A program made the position numbers and the translations under genes. The notes under the pieces were generated by a model, which was not told the DNA's origin, did no database searches, and saw nothing but the letters and a program-made list of their open reading frames with translations. Shown piece after piece: positions 11,709-22,007 of a DNA stretch of 64,000 bases. Source of the stretch: Tetmemena sp. SeJ-2015 (lineage: Eukaryota > Ciliophora > Spirotrichea > Sporadotrichida > Oxytrichidae); assembly GCA_027382625.1 (NCBI GenBank), contig JAJKFJ010021527.1:37559-101558 (forward strand), read 5' to 3'. Every line of letters begins with the position of its first letter. The stretch's first letter is position 1.

Positions 11709-12865
11709 TCATTTTTTGGTGACGTGGGTATCGTTTTAAAATACCTCCTCTTCATCTTCGTTGCCACTCATTTTCTCAGCTTGCATTTCCATTTTCAGTA
11801 TGACTTGCGAACTGTTCTTGCTATTCTTGGCTGTGTTACTATCCACCAATTTTATCATATTTTATGAAATTTCACAATATTTGATAATTTAGCAGGAATA
11901 AATCCTGTGGACATAATTGCGCCATCTTTATCCTTGGAAGGGTTGGAACCAGGCCTGCTCTTGTCAAAGTCAATATCCTCTTCACTCCTATTCAAAAAAG
12001 TGCTTCTCATCCTTCTACTCCTTTCTCATCCTCTTCGTTATTTTAATCAACACTGAACTATGAATTCTTTAAGCAAAGTTTACTCTCACAATAATATTCA
12101 AACATAATTAAAGTCTTTGATTAATATTTGAGTCAGCGCAGCAGAAAATTATGCAAATGCATCTCACGCACTTGTTATGGTATTTTTTGTGTTCCCTTCT
12201 GCCTCCACCACCAATTATAATTTGATCCTCTCGAACTATTCTTAAAAGCGAGTGTCGTCCCTTGAACTTGACCCACTTCTCTTCTTTGGCTCTCCTGCTT
12301 CTGTTTATTAGGCATGAAGAACTTAAAATTAAAACAAAGTTATCTTTAAGTTTTAATTTGACTTTTGAAGTTCTTTTGTGAGTGTTTATCTACTTCTTCG
12401 TCGCTGTCGCTTTCACTGTCTTCTCCATGCTGCTTTTTCTTTTCTTTGGAGCATAAACAGCAGAGGAACTTCTGCCCCATCTCACAAATTGTGTAGCCTC
12501 CCACCTTCATGTCAGTTTCATCATCATCGCGTTGGCAGAATCTGTACATCAAGCAGCAGTTTAGGAACGATACAATCCATTATAAATAGTAATATTGCAC
12601 ATTTTATGATATGACTGCTGGGATTCCGATAACGAGAGCGATAATTGTGAGGATCCCTTTTAAAGTATAATTCATTAAAGTCCTCTGTTAATGTAACCTG
12701 CGCAGTCTGCCAAGTCAGTCGCAAAATTCTAATTAATTTATTTTTTTAAAATGATAAAATTTTTTATTCTGTGTCGAGGCAGAAGGTTGCGCTGCAGTCC
12801 ATAGTGCAGGTAGCTCCAGTTCCAGTTCTCTTCTTCTTTCCTCTTCCGTAAACCAGCATCACCAT
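11709..12865 (-). CDS. Cys-rich membrane protein array, copy 2
   Basis: N-terminal signal-like helix (FLKIFLLLAVMVMLVYG, extending upstream of the ATG at 12865), then RGKKKRTGTGATCTMDCSATFCLDT. Next come ATDLADCAGYINRGL, a membrane helix GILTIIALVIGIPAVIS, VSFLNCCLMYRFCQRDDDET, GGYTICEMGQKFLCCLC and an acidic stretch. The tail carries CVRCICIIFCCADSNIN, and further C-terminal blocks run to TGA at 11709-11711. Several frame changes (12735-12775, 12590-12640, 11860-11880) are presumably IESs. Likely a two-pass membrane protein with paired cysteines outside and an acidic cytoplasmic tail. Function unknown; the family is not one I can name. Confidence 0.65.
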
Positions 12866-12869
12866 AACT

Positions 12870-13337
12870 GCCAAAAGCAGGAATATTTTGAGAAATTTGG
12901 CAGTCCAAAAATTAGAAAGACCAACTTATTACATTTGAAGCATTTTATTATCTAAATTATTATTACCTAAACATAAAAAAAATTTTTAAATTTTTTATTT
13001 AAATTTTAAAATTTTTTAACTTTTTAATTTTTTCTTTAGGATATTATTTGCAGAGGGATAAATATTATTTCGAATTAATGAGGAACTTAATAATCTCTTA
13101 AAATATTAAGAAAGCAAGACCCTTAAAGATAATTAGAAACAAATTTTAGCTTAAATTGAATTGCTAACATTATGATAATAAATAACTTTAAAATTTAGAA
13201 TTTCACTCAGTCATATTTAAACATTGGTTCTCCAATCTTGCAATAGTATTTTAACTTGTAAATTTTGAAAAGTTTGATAACTTTTGTCCTTTTTAGATCA
13301 TCAAACATTTGAGAGTTCTTTCTCCACATACTCATGC
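12870..13337. other. AT-rich spacer with poly-A/T palindromic block
   Basis: 12965-13035 is almost pure A/T with runs such as AAAAAAATTTTTAAATTTTTT. The rest is AT-rich with no coding signal. Confidence 0.5.
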
Positions 13338-14290
13338 TCATCCTCTATAGGGGATGGATTCCTAGATGATAAGATGGAATTAAATAAGCAAGCAATGTAA
13401 AGAAAGTATTTAATTTTTGCCTTCTTCACAGTCCAAATTATCTTACTAGCCTCTTACTAATTTAGTGTCGCCACTGCTGTTGCTATTTGATCGCTACTAG
13501 TGCTTATTGAATTTATCATTGGCATCTGCTCCTCCTTCAGTTGAGTTTATTTGCCGTTTTGGGGAGAAGTCAATTCCTTCCTCATTTTTTTTGAGTTTGA
13601 TAAAGTACTTTTCCTCCTTTTGGCGCATCTTCTCTTTATTATTTTAGAAACATAGTCAAAAATATATTTTCAACAGTTATAAATAGAGAGGATAAGATAG
13701 GTACTGGTGGGTGTATCAACATCATCTGAAGCCATTTAGCTTTAAAAATATATATTGCTCTGATCAAGGCCTTCTATATTTGAGTCCAAACAGCAAAAAA
13801 CAATGCACAGACACTTAGTGCAATTGTTCCTCTGCTTTCCTTTCCCTTAATTCTTGGTTTGCACATTTCTGCTTTTGTTCTTGCCATTTGCAATCAAACC
13901 CTGATCATAAATATAAACTGCATTTAAATTAGCTCATCTTTTGGATCTTCAGTAGTATAAAGCTATCTCTGTGAATTCAAATAATTGCCTCTCTGTGTCT
14001 CGTGGCCCTGCGTTGCAATGCTCTCTTCTGGTTCTATTCTCGAGGATTTCTTGCCATGTTTGTGCGTCTAATCATGTTCAGCACCCTCCTCCTCATCTTC
14101 TCCCTCTTCCTTTAACTTCTTTAAAGGAGATAATCTATTAATTTTAATATAAAGTTGCTTCTGCTTTTATTTTTGACAGCAGGAGAACATTCTAACAATC
14201 ATCTCAAAGCAGGTTTAGCCCCCATACTCCACACCATCCTCCTCATCCACTTGCTTACAGAATCTGTGCATGAATCAAATAAGTCAAATG
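13338..14290 (-). pseudogene. Cys-rich membrane protein array, copy 3 (5' part missing)
   Basis: Recognisable from MHRFCKQVDEEDG (about 14270), through GGQTCFEMIVRMFSCC and an acidic/Gln stretch, to KCLCIVFCCLDSNIEG near 13770. A tail NEEGIDFSPKRQINSTEGG parallels copy 2's SEEDIDFDKSRPGSNPS. TGA at 13338-13340. The signal peptide, GKKKK block, Cys cluster and first membrane helix found in copies 2 and 4-6 are absent from the 300 bp upstream, which is AT-rich. It is therefore a truncated copy, unless its first segments lie elsewhere (scrambled). Family membership is clear; functionality is doubtful. Confidence 0.55.
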
Positions 14291-14606
14291 AAACTAACTC
14301 TCATAATTTAAGGTGTGTAATGGTAAAATTATAATAAGCAACTTGATATTTTATTGATTGAATAGTTTTATAGTGGCGATTAATTTTATCTCATATTTAT
14401 TATATTGTACTGTTGCCACGCAGAGTGAAAACTACCGTTAGCGGAAGTTCAAACAACATCAAAATATTATAAATATTTCATTTATTAAACATGGTTTCAA
14501 AGATAAGGTTAGGTTATTGTAACAATGGAAGTATTTTTGGGTCAATTAATATCTTACTCAGGCTTCTAAGTCTATCTATTATCGTCTTGTAAAAATAAAT
14601 ATACTG
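14291..14606. other. AT-rich gap upstream of copy 3
   Basis: Where copy 3's N-terminal half would be expected there is only AT-rich sequence. A short less AT-rich patch at 14410-14450 has no family motif. Confidence 0.45.
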
Positions 14607-15689
14607 TCATTCATTATGAACTGCTATAATTTGTATTAAAATGCCTTCACTAGAGGATTTAGTATTTCTTTTCTTATATTTATCTGTATCCTTTTCATCT
14701 TGGTCATCTTCGCTTCCGAAACCGCAGTCCACAGGCTTCCCTTTGTCCAATAAATTATCCGAGAAGCCTATCTTGAAGTCAGAACTGCTGTCTTTGTCCT
14801 TCAATTTTAATACCTCCAGCCCCAAATCCTCTTCATGAGAACAAGTCTCTTTATATTTAGGCTAGTCCTCATTGATAATCTATATTAAATTAATCATTGA
14901 TGTTAGAATCAAGGCAACAAAAGACTATGCAGAGACATTTCATGCACCCTCTGTATTCCTTGGCCTCAAATAAATGAAAGATATCAAAAATTAGTGGAGT
15001 CTCACTTTGTGGTTGCTTATCTTTCTCTAACTGACTCGCACTCTACAAACCATTTAAAAGGGGATAATTAAAGTGAGCATTTTTAGAGCTACTTGACTTG
15101 CTTTCGCTTGCTCTCCTTCCCTTGGAAGAAGCAACATAGCTCTGGGACATCTAGTTTGTAGCTCTATGCTCTTCCTCGTCTACATCTATACTTATGTTCA
15201 GTCGCTTAGAGGGATATTCATCGTCCTCCAGGTTTCTTCCTCTAAAGAGAGAGCAGGTAAAGCAGCACTTGAACGCAAAGTAAGCCATATGGCACAGCGA
15301 ATACCCACCATATTTTTATCCATCGTTTTCATCTGTCTTCATGCAGAACTTGTGCATCATCAGAAAGTTCACAAAACATACCATCACTGGTATTCCGACC
15401 ATCATAAAACATATATCATACCAACTACCAGACCAAAGCCAGTATAAATTTCATGAAAGTCTCTGTTCACATAGCCTGCGCACTCTGCTATATCACCAGC
15501 ACAAATTGTATCCAGGCAACAAGTTGCACTGCAGTCTAATCCTTTACTTGAACAACTAGCTGAGTTGGCACTACTATTTTTCTTCTTTTTGCCTCTTCCA
15601 AGCACGTCTTCTATCAGCAGAGCTGCAAAGAGTAAAGCAAGTCCCCACCTCAGAATAAGTCTTTATGTATAAATTGATTTGATCTGCAT
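14607..15689 (-). CDS. Cys-rich membrane protein array, copy 4
   Basis: ATG at 15689 with a signal peptide (LRWGLALLFAALLIEDVLG), then RGKKKKNSSANSASC, GLDCSATCCLDTICAGDIAE, CAGYVNRDFHEIYTGFG and a membrane region with GIPVMVCFVNFLMMHKFC. Then follow GGYSLCHMAYFAFKCCFTC, a long acidic/Ser tail and GCMKCLCIVFCCLDSNIN near 14920. The end reads DFKIGFSDNLLDKGKPVDCG to TGA 14607-14609. This is the most complete copy and defines the family: signal peptide, basic linker, eight-Cys cluster, two membrane helices, a Cys doublet, acidic tail and a conserved terminal Cys motif. The cysteines suggest disulphides outside and possibly palmitoylation inside (inference). Confidence 0.7.
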
Positions 15690-15954
15690 CTAATGATTTT
15701 GATAAGCTTTCTCAGAAATATTAATTAATTATTTCAGAATTAGTTTTTACTCTCATGGATTAAATTAAGTGAAAATTTTAGAGCTCAAATAATCAATATT
15801 CACATATTAGTTTTATATTTGAAATGACTATATTGTTTTTACTTAGTTCTTATAGCTGAGCATAGTTTGCTACTTTATTTACAAAAGGGTTTATGCTTCA
15901 ATCCAAAATAGATCATTGAGTGTCGTCATTAGATATCTTTAATTCTGTTATCTT
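15690..15954. other. AT-rich spacer between copies 4 and 5
   Basis: AT-rich, no coding signal or repeat recognised. Confidence 0.45.
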
Positions 15955-16945
15955 TCATTGTTTCTGTTCATTTTATAAATACAAATAAGTGGGAAATTAA
16001 TTTTCGGTCTGGACTTTGCTGAGTTCTAGTCTTTTCATTCTTATAGCTTTTAAGTGAAGTGCAACAGCTCCATTGGCTTCTTGATCATTTTCTTCTTACT
16101 ACTAGTTTTCATCTTCAAAGTTTGAGTCTTGACAGCAGAAAATTATGCACAAGCACTTCCCTATTTTAAGTTTAAAATATAAAATTGAACTTCATGAATC
16201 GGCCTTGTTGATGTCTTTTAAACTTTGCATGAGTAAAGCCCTATCTTTATTCATGGTGGTTCAGATTATCGTCAGTTTTATGATCAGCCAATGTCTACAC
16301 CGAATTGTAACTCTGCTTAGTTTCTTTATCGTTGCTGTCTATATGCTTTAGTCGGTGCTGCTAGTCGTATTAAGTGGAGTGCGACTACTGTTACAGTTAT
16401 TGATAGTTATTAAGGTGATCCTAGCGACCATTCTAGTGCGCATTGGGGTTTTAATTGCCAACGAGCATGTCCTCCTCTTCCTCCTCACTTTCCTCATCAC
16501 CAGTTCTTTTCTTAGGGTGGTTATTACTTGATATGCGAAAGCAAGTTACTAAATTTAGAAACACCTCGCATATTGTCACTCCTTCTTTATTATCCTCTTC
16601 GTTTTCAGGGTCTTCATTCAATATAAATGCATATAATATATAGCCAATAGAAAGATTAAACACGCATAGATTGGAGCAAAATTTGTGGAAAAGGCAGAAG
16701 TTTATTAGGTAAATGGCCATTGGAATGCCCAGTAGCAAAGCAAGTAATGAGCCGAAGCCTACGTATAAGTCTCTCATCTGCCGGTTAATATACCCTGCGC
16801 AGTCAGCGATGTCTAAAGCGCAACTTGTGTCTAGACAGCAGGTGGCACTACAATCCAAACCCAACTTACTGCAGCTTGCAGCGTTCCCTGCACCTGACTT
16901 CTTCTTTTTCCCACGTCCTTCGCATTCCAACACTAAAATTTAGAA
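15955..16945 (-). CDS. Cys-rich membrane protein array, copy 5
   Basis: Reads ILVLECEGRGKKKKSGAGNA, then GLDCSATCCLDTSCALDIAD, CAGYINRQMRDLYVGFG, a membrane helix SLLALLLGIPMAIYLINFC, HKFC, EGVTICEVFLNLVTCF, acidic EESEEEEEDML and a Gln/His/Asn-rich tail. After IES removal it shows FMKCLCIIFCCQDSNFEDE, and TGA at 15955-15957. No clear own start: the frame is open upstream into copy 6. Base wording in the Cys block is closest to copy 6, suggesting a recent duplication. Confidence 0.65.
16155..16193 (-). other. IES, pointer ACTTC (GAAGT coding), 34-nt period
   Basis: ACTTC at 16155-16159 and 16189-16193. Deletion produces FMKCLCIIFCC, recreating the terminal Cys motif shared with copies 2, 3 and 4. 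Confidence 0.88.
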
Positions 16946-17039
16946 AATCTGTCTTAAACATTAATTTTAATTGCGAGCAGATAAAGAACCCAAATTTTGA
17001 GCCTTAAATAATTATTGCTCTTGTAGGGAATCATTATAA

Positions 17040-17466
17040 TTGTTAATAAATTTCTGCATTCTACAAAGAGCTGATTCACAAATTATTTCAAATACCTCTT
17101 TAACATTATAATCACTGATTCTTCTTTTCAAACTGTTTTTAAGGAGCATGAAGCAGTAGTTTATGAAGCCTATGATTGCAGGGATCCCAATCTATTTACT
17201 TATTTTATGATATTTAAGAAATCACTAGAGCAAGGATAATGAGAATTCCTGAGTAGAGTTCACTAAATTTCCGATTAATATAGCCAGCACAGTCAGCCAT
17301 ATCTGCTGCGCACGTTGTGTCAATACAGCAAGTAGCACTGCAGTCTAATCCATTTAAAAATGATTCTATTTTATAATCCAAATTTACTGCAACTAGCAGC
17401 ATTTCCAGCCCCTGATTTCTTCTTTTTGCCACGGGCGCTTGTTTATTCCAGGAGATAGCAGACCAT
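17040..17466 (-). CDS. Cys-rich membrane protein array, copy 6 (short)
   Basis: ATG at 17466; ARGKKKKSGAGNAASCSKFG, then (after IES removal) LDCSATCCIDTTCAADMADC, AGYINRKFSELYSG, membrane helix ILIILALVIS, a frame change near 17200, and IGIPAIIGFINYCFMLLKNS. It then lacks the TICE and KCLCI motifs and runs on in frame, without TGA, into copy 5's start. Either its tail was deleted and it is fused to copy 5, or the intervening frame is open by chance. Confidence 0.55.
17346..17379 (-). other. IES, pointer TAATCC (GGATTA coding), 28-nt period
   Basis: TAATCC at 17346-17351 and 17374-17379. Deletion restores SCSKFGLDCSATCC as in copy 5 (SCSKLGLDCSATCC). Confidence 0.92.
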
Positions 17467-18159
17467 TATTAGGGTGGAGATTAGTCATGAGAAATTACAT
17501 TTGATTAAAGTTAAATAATTTATACTCCTATTTCGTCATGGGTTTATGAATGTTTTATTAGCTTTTGAGGGAACGGGAAGTCGGCTTGAGTTATTGAAAT
17601 TTACTTGCTTCAGAGACAATGAAGAGGAGGATATCAAGTTAATTTTCATTATTATTCCATAATTTAGGTTAAAAGTTGAAACAATCTATTTTTAACAAAT
17701 AGGATGTGTCTATTAACTCTTACAATTTCTTGAATAAAATTTCCTTTTAGAATTTAAAGATGCTGATATAATTGAGCTATACAATAGCAATTTTCAAAGA
17801 GGAAACTCACATTTTAATGATAAAAATTGATAAATCAAGCTATATATTACAATATTGAATTATTAGAATTGAGTATTGTCTGCATTTGGAGCTACAAAAT
17901 TAAGAGTAATTCATTAAAAATGCTAATTCTTTATTCATTTCCTATAATAGATTGATGCAACTAAATGCAAATTCAGTAAAAGTAAATGCAAACTTTGGTT
18001 GAAAATTGTACAACAATTTATTTTATAAATTGTTAATTAAACTTATTCTCTTAAACTTCCAAGATGAATTCTCTCCCTGCTTCTTCAAAAAATATTAGCA
18101 AATCATTATTTCAATAAAAATTAAGGAAAGATGAAATAGGAGTAAATTATAAATACAGC
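17467..18159. other. AT-rich non-coding gap
   Basis: About 690 bp, AT-rich with scattered TGA in all frames. A less AT-rich patch at 17520-17640 shows no protein I recognise. Confidence 0.5.
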
Positions 18160-19206
18160 TCAAAACAGGAATAAATTAGAGAAGGAGCATGATTTAGAGG
18201 TGAGAGATCCCAAAATTTGGCCAATTTACTCTGACTTTTGCTCGCTTTCTGAGCTGCCTTCAATAACTTTCTTAATCTTTTGAAGACTTCCACTATCAAT
18301 CTTGTCGACCTTGAGATTTCTAAAGCACTGTCCCTATTTCAAAAGCTTCTATTTCAATTCATCGAAAGTTAAAATGTTTCTAATACTTATTATCAATATA
18401 TCGGTGATAGCTCCTTCATTTTCAAAAGTCTCGACTGCCATCAGATATTGATAGGAAAGCTCATCGATGCTCTGCTGTAAGTCCTTCAATTCGCTAGAGC
18501 TCATAACCTTTGACACACTCAAGTTAGAACTCTCAATATTATTGTAAAGAGCACTCATGATTGAGTCAACCTCGCCTGAGGCTACTCCTACGAATTCTTT
18601 GAAAAACTCAAAAGCAACTCTGTCGCTGCTTTTCTTAGTCAGAGGTGCTTAGATAAAGACCTCAGTCATTAGCATGCCCACTTACTTTCCAAAGTTAAAG
18701 TAGTCTGCACTCTGTTCATATTCTATCGCTTTCTTAACTTTGGCGTAAATGTTCAGGCCATTAAGCAGCAAGTTCTCTCCCATGTTGAAAGCTAAACTAA
18801 GTGGATTAGCGAACACAGCTGCCATCTGAGTGATCTTAGCGATATCTTATGCTGCATGGAAAGGACATTCTAAGATTGTCTCCTCAATAGATTTTGCAGC
18901 ATCAGCAAAACCCTCAAGACCTAGCTTCACACCCATGAAAGTCTGCTTCGCCAGATTGAAAGTAGAAAACTCAATAGAGTCAGTTAGCTTAGACTGAAGT
19001 TTGAAGCAAGATTTTAAGCCGCTGAGCTCTTAGTCTACCATGCCAGATAGAAATCCCTCACCAAACTAGATTGCACTCTCAGCATTTACAGATTAGAGTT
19101 GAGTGTGCTGTTCTTCAAATGGTGATAGTGCTATTGCCTCTGACGTCAGAAGCATAGTAACTACTGAGATGATAAGACACTTTGTTGCTATTTAATGCTT
19201 GAGCAT
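18160..19206 (-). CDS. Predicted secreted helical protein, 348 aa
   Basis: Single frame of 349 codons, ATG at 19206 to TGA 18160-18162, no insert. N-terminus MLKHQIATKCLIISVVTMLL TSEAIA is a signal peptide (cleavage about residue 26). The mature protein is helical and amphipathic, with few Cys (SCFKL, ECPFHAA, GQCFRN) and alternating helices such as GVKLGLEGFADAAKSIEETI and MGENLLLNGLNIYAKVKKAI. The tail is KIKKVIEGSSESEQKSE and a Ser-rich end. No family recognised. Secretion or residence in an endomembrane compartment is inferred from the signal peptide alone. Confidence 0.7.
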
Positions 19207-19285
19207 TTTGATATTAATTATAGTAACTCCAACTAATTTGTCTCTAAATTTTAGCTGGCTAATCTTTATATTTGATTCTTCTTCA

Positions 19286-19818
19286 ATGAACAACGATCTG
19301 AGTGATTTGATAAGCTAAATGAGCATGCTGAATATTGACCAGCGCAACCTCCCAAAAATAATCAATCAGATCGAGGAAATAAGTCCTAACATCGGCCTTC
19401 AACGCTGCGATGTGGAGACTATCACTTAGCACCTAGAACAGCTTGCTATGGCCAACAAAAACAATCAGCAACAACAAGAAGGCAGCAGCAGTACTGATGA
19501 CCAATCTAATCAGTTAATATAATAGCTTAAAGATATGTGTTGTTAAATTATCTAATCAGAAAGATGCAGATTCTGGAATGGAGGTTGAAGGAAGTGAGGG
19601 AAGATAGAGCGGAGTTTTCGGGTAGATGGAGGCTTACTCAGATGACGACCTGGTGTTTGATGAACTCGGAAATATCTATCTTATCAAGGATGTCATTCTA
19701 ATGCATAAAGGACATTTTTATAAATACACTTTTTATAATGCTTCTTAGCAACTACAAAAAGTAGCAAGAGATAACGGAGAGCTAAGCACCGACAGATCAA
19801 TCAATGGCAGATGAATGA
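19286..19818 (+). CDS. Small acidic/Gln-rich protein, function unknown
   Basis: ATG at 19286, head-to-head with the secreted-protein gene (80 bp gap). MNNDLSDLISQMSMLNIDQR, EISPNIGLQRCDVETIT, a poly-Q tract, then acidic YSDDDLVFDELGNIYLIKDV. With two IESs removed it ends LLSNYKKQQEITESQ...MADE and TGA 19816-19818, about 155 residues. An alternative downstream frame (DFCIAKKDYQFPVTILDTYI, to about 19930) is open but would require a different junction; I take it as untranslated. No family recognised. Confidence 0.6.
19529..19565 (+). other. IES, pointer AAAGAT, 31-nt period
   Basis: AAAGAT at 19529-19534 and 19560-19565. Deletion joins IQQLKD to ADSGMEVEGSEG in frame. Confidence 0.8.
19699..19741 (+). 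other. IES, pointer TAATGC, 37-nt period
   Basis: TAATGC at 19699-19704 and 19736-19741. Deletion joins LIKDVILM to LLSNYKKQQE and brings TGA 19816 into frame. Confidence 0.65.
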
Positions 19819-20064
19819 TTTCTGCATTGCTAAAAAGGATTACTAATTTCCTGTAACAATCCTAGATACTTATATTCCCTCTAAGCTTATTCCTTACCCT
19901 TCGGGTTATTAATTCCATAAAAATTAAGCTTTGTTCTGATTAGGCTCATTGAGCAAGAAACTTTCAGGTTTTATCAGTAAATCAGTTATCTTGCTTTTTT
20001 TCTGATCAGTCATCATCTCTTATATTGCCAAATTAAAGTATTCTCAAGTAGAAAATAATAAAAA

Positions 20065-21731
20065 ATGGATGTAAAGTGTGTGTTCTATTCAGAATTCAAT
20101 ATCAAAACTGGCCCTGAGCTTCTCTACTAATACCCTTAAGAGTAAGCATCACTTGCTATTAATTTACTTTCTAAGTTAATTGAGTGAGCAGCAATTCAAG
20201 ACTTTATCTTTTTACCTTATCCCTAATAAGGAACTATGTGGAAAGATTTCTGCTCTTAAATATGAGTTTACGTATTTTACATTATAAATATGAGGAGAAT
20301 AGCTTGTACATGGGTTTGCCTGTGGAAATCTTGAATGAGAAGAAATACGAGCGACGCTCTTACGAATTCAACTTTGGCATAATTGTAAACCCGACTGACT
20401 ACGACCATCCCACTAAGAGAAACATCTATGAGCAACTTTTGCGCAAAATGGCCACCTATCTAACTATTTTAGAAGTGGATCATGAGTTCTTGTGGCTTGA
20501 AGAGCGCAAATGATCTCTTGAGGATTTTGTGAAACAAATCTATATCAAGCTAACTACAGTTGAGTGCTTCTCATTTATGTTTTAAGCTTGGAGGAGATAA
20601 ACTTTTGCCTGCCATTTGACTACTAAAATGTAATGGTTTTCTAGTTCCAGTCTAAAAATGAGAAGCTCAATGATCTGAGACTAATTGATGTCCCCATATT
20701 CACTAGCTAAGAAGTATTTTCAAGGTATGAGGAGTAGGTAGAATTGGCGAGTGACATTTTACAGAGAAAGCTTAAGACCCACATCGATGGAAAGAAAAAT
20801 TTGAGGTAGATTTCTGAGGACTCCTAGATTGACTATGAGATAGTAATGAGCTCCATAAGAACTCTCATCCATTACAAGATCGTGGTAATCATTGACACTT
20901 TCTCCTATTCTAATGTGTATGCTGCAACCAGAGAAATCATCAAGCTTTCTTAATAAGGAAGTGATTTATGGCAAAACTGTTCTCGATATGTGGAGGTGAG
21001 AATCAATAACGACTCTTTAAACAATCAGGCGTAATAGAATATGAATTCAGACCAGTAGATGTATACTTATTTAAATTCTTAAAGATGTCCTCAATGAATT
21101 TGAGCAGCAGTAGGAACATCAGAGATGAGGGTTTCTCAAGCTAGTTGATTGATGAAGATGAGGACTTTGATTTATACTTTGACAACGAGCAGAGAAAGTT
21201 ATTCACACTAATTGTTTATTTTTTTCCTTTTCAATAAAGAAAGACTTTGAAATCTTAGAAAACGAAAATGAAATCCTTGGGAGATGCTATTCAAGCCCAA
21301 GCTTAGAACACAAGAGAGTTTATAAAGTATAGTGTGTCCAGGCCTAAAGTGATTTCCATATTCTCTGCCTTGACATCTGGAATCAAACTAAATTATAATT
21401 TAAAATGTGTTGAATGAAGGTGAAGGATGTGCTTTTGAAATACGAGGATGAGGCGTTTGATCACAGTAAAATAAAGTACTTTATAGAGTTCGGACTGCTC
21501 AATAAGCTCATAGTAAGGAGGCATAAATACGCAATTCATAGCGACCCATTGCAAATCAAGCAGCAAAGTTAAGGGTATCTACCCAACGCCCCTCAACTGC
21601 AGCTCACACAAATGAAGTCAGTAAATGATTTTTTCGGTTTGCCTAGCTCCCCTACATTTCAAGATGCTCAACTCACCCGCACATTTGCCTCAGAATAAAA
21701 CATGGTCAGTCAAATGCAATTTTAAAATTGA
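20065..21731 (+). CDS. NPRL2: NPRL2-like GATOR1 subunit
   Basis: ATG at 20065, TGA ending 21731. MDVKCVFYSEFNIKTGPELL YQYP is the longin-type N-terminus of nitrogen permease regulator 2. After IES removal, FYLIPNKELCGKISALKYEE, MGLPVEILNEKKYERRSYEF, NFGIIVNP and KMATYLTILEVDHEFLWLEE align in order with NPRL2, followed by VEEINFCLPFDYQN. The C-terminal winged-helix part shows VKDVLLKYEDEAFDHSKIKY FIEFGLLNKLIVRRHKYAI. GATOR1 is a GTPase-activating complex that restrains TORC1 when amino acids are scarce. At least three IESs are resolved; others near 21210-21260 and 21410 are likely. An in-frame TGA at 20511-20513 needs explanation (see findings). Confidence 0.88.
20140..20188 (+). other. IES, pointer GAG, 46-nt period
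   Basis: GAG at 20140-20142 and 20186-20188. Deletion gives YQYPQEQQFKTLSFYLIPNK, the spacing expected for NPRL2; unexcised, the frame meets TGA. The short pointer makes the exact edges less certain. Confidence 0.65.
20258..20294 (+). other. IES, pointer AAATATGAG (9 bp), 28-nt period
   Basis: AAATATGAG at 20258-20266 and 20286-20294. Deletion joins CGKISALKYE to ENSLYMGLPVEI in frame. Confidence 0.93.
20562..20593 (+). other. IES, pointer GAG, 29-nt period
   Basis: GAG at 20562-20564 and 20591-20593. Deletion gives IKLTTVEEINFCLPFDYQN, matching NPRL2 spacing in this region. Confidence 0.75.
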
Positions 21732-22007
21732 TTTATAACTTAAAATGTCTCATGTGAGGAACAATTAAATGATTGCAAGGATTGAGCAGTATATGGGCTA
21801 AAGGAAGAACTGCTGCATGGAGGAACTATGTGTAGTTTTTAAAATTCCTCTCAAAGAACTTTGCCAAAAACTGAAGCAGAAGGGTTACTACTTTTATTAT
21901 AAATGATTTCTCTATTACTCTCAAGTAACTGGATTACAGGATAGAAATATAAATGAGATTTAATTAAACTCCTCCCATCATAACTTAGGAGGAAGTGAAG
22001 AGGCTAC

